Position numbers and translations under genes: made by a program. From Niabella pedocola (GTDB taxonomy: Bacteria > Bacteroidota > Bacteroidia > Chitinophagales > Chitinophagaceae), in NCBI RefSeq assembly GCF_021044425.1, contig NZ_JAJNEC010000005.1, positions 1,240,001 through 1,304,000 of the forward strand: 64,000 nt of DNA. The letters run 5' to 3'. The notes under the pieces are model-generated. The model ran no database searches. It saw only the letters and a list, made by a program, of their open reading frames with translations, and was not told the origin of the DNA. Below, piece after piece: positions 63,901-64,000 of this stretch. Every line of letters starts with the position of its first letter. Positions within the stretch are counted from its first letter, which is position 1.

Positions 63901-64000
63901 AGTTGTTTGATAAAACAGGCTTTTTAAAAGGCGGTTCCGTTGCTGTAACAGGCACCAACCTCTGGCTGAATACAAAATTCACGGGCTTCGATCCGGAGTC
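60966..64000 (+). CDS. SusC/RagA TonB-linked transporter without STN domain, 3' end cut by window edge
   Basis: The frame from ATG 60966 stays open to the window edge (1011 codons). Signal peptide about 1-27 ('FALFLSPLQAQ'), carboxypeptidase-like domain about 30-105, plug ('SEVVVTAMGIKREQRTLGYA', 'ALQGKVAGVNIQSTGGAPGQ', 'TALYGIRASNGAVIITTKSA'), then the barrel; the last visible residues 'TKFTGFDPE' are typical of the C-terminal region, so only about 5% is missing. It has no STN domain and no adjacent sigma/FecR genes. A SusD gene is expected just beyond the edge. Confidence 0.92.
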   Translation, partial: MKYTPHPSIHLLMVCLFALFLSPLQAQVLRVSGFVKNGQGEAIPGATIQQKGTQTATVADANGHFSFNVSSNAILVISSVGYQPKEIPATRGAVQIILIPDEKDSLSEVVVTAMGIKREQRTLGYAAQTVSAEDLTVNKQTNVVNALQGKVAGVNIQSTGGAPGQGARINIRGVNSLDPNRPSQPLFIVDGVEIDNSTTTYGGGDTRGMTNRAADINPDDIETISVLKGGAATALYGIRASNGAVIITTKSAKAGKLSVSYNGTYGFSKVNKTPDVQSTYTQGYLGEYDKTSFWPSWGPTVEEAKKLDPSHPAQLFDNFKRAYRTGNTNRHNISLGGGTDKIQGGGSFNYAHDNGVIPFSDYTSYNARAFSNIQFSSKFQAGFSINYINSGGSRVNSDRYGEQLIYWSPRWDVMDYMNPDGTQKTYGGDNDNPVYTLATNRFFDNVNRVISSVNFKYSPLSWLNFTYRFGNDIYTDHRDWHAPGPVGVVGEVISGDNGFGFVSTTDIKNRNITSTFIANINKTFNDRFSVSLNLGHDLIDRKYNRSYVYGDTLAVRDLFALQNTRKITGNTYASLYRNVGIFADLTLGYDNLLFLNLTGRRDMTSTLAPDNRAYFYPSASLSYIFSESIKNRPDWFSFGKFRFSYATVAKDTDPYSILSGFSANDDKIGNAITFTTLDRLENLRLKPEFTKTYEGGVELKLFKSRLGLDLTLYKAVSKDLIVPVYVSNATGYDQVFLNAGDLENRGIELTLSAVPVKQTNFTWDFNINFTRNKSEVLSLSQDPKLDEIITATQFGYSSSTASMKLIPGYPYGALFGRTYKRYYGNDTDDGITLEKDRPMVIGADGFPMIDTKQRYLGTSEPKFIISTLQNLTFKDLTLSALLDARYGVKKYNQFANFMAAFGVSKITENRNQSIVFPGVLADGTPNTKTVYLGQATGPDGKDYGAGYYRNVYRGVTENFIEDAGWVRLRSLSLSYNLHKLFDKTGFLKGGSVAVTGTNLWLNTKFTGFDPE

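Overview
The window looks like chromosome of a Bacteroidota bacterium, most likely of the Chitinophagaceae type (Chitinophaga/Niabella-like). This rests on three SusC/RagA-type TonB-linked transporters, two SusD proteins, two ECF sigma/FecR pairs, an outer-membrane beta-barrel plus GLPGLI gene pair, Tat-like signals on sugar enzymes, moderate GC content, and promoter-like boxes of the Bacteroidota form TTTG-N19-TAnnTTTG. I saw no tRNA, rRNA, CRISPR array, transposase or phage gene.

Layout. (1) 1-9.8 kb: housekeeping genes. A DUF58 protein is cut by the left edge. A minus-strand run follows (CPBP protease, cdsA, Crp-like regulator, NTF2-like protein), then dusB, a Uma2-family protein, a membrane-anchored MutS-like ATPase, and a large secreted protein of unknown function. 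(2) 9.9-12.2 kb: a compact operon of DUF2975 / CPBP protease / DUF2975 / small Cro-type repressor. A perfect 17-bp inverted repeat overlaps its promoter and is a candidate autoregulatory operator. (3) 12.3-15.8 kb: beta-barrel protein plus GLPGLI protein. (4) 16.1-23.2 kb: purD, then a peptide-uptake cluster of two POT transporters and one OPT transporter. A repeat-rich intergenic stretch with a 204-bp tandem duplication follows. (5) 24-28.9 kb: GyrI-like protein, esterase, and a divergent set of sugar enzymes (TIM-barrel isomerase/epimerase, SUMF1-type protein, Gfo/Idh/MocA oxidoreductase).

(6) 28.9-56.6 kb: about 28 kb entirely on the minus strand, made of two parallel polysaccharide-utilisation cassettes. 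Each runs ECF sigma, FecR anti-sigma, SusC with STN domain, SusD, then a third surface lipoprotein. The upstream cassette (45.5-56.6 kb) carries a DUF1735 lipoprotein and a GH20 hexosaminidase. The other (28.9-45.3 kb) carries an IPT/TIG protein, a sialate O-acetylesterase-like protein and a GH78 rhamnosidase-like protein. Four paralogues of a family I do not recognise (called family X here) are shared between the cassettes: three in one, one in the other. This is the most interesting undescribed feature of the window.

(7) 56.8-64 kb: a small Cys-containing lipoprotein, a beta-lactamase-fold serine hydrolase with five N-terminal tandem repeats, superoxide dismutase with a clear promoter and terminator, an unknown protein, and a third SusC-type transporter without STN domain that runs off the right edge.

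Expected working of the cassettes: SusC/SusD import a glycan. The STN domain signals through FecR to free the sigma factor. The sigma factor raises expression of transporters, binding proteins (possibly including family X) and glycosidases. The sugar oxidoreductase/isomerase set next door may process released sugars. Functional statements are inferred from family membership read by eye; no database search was possible.
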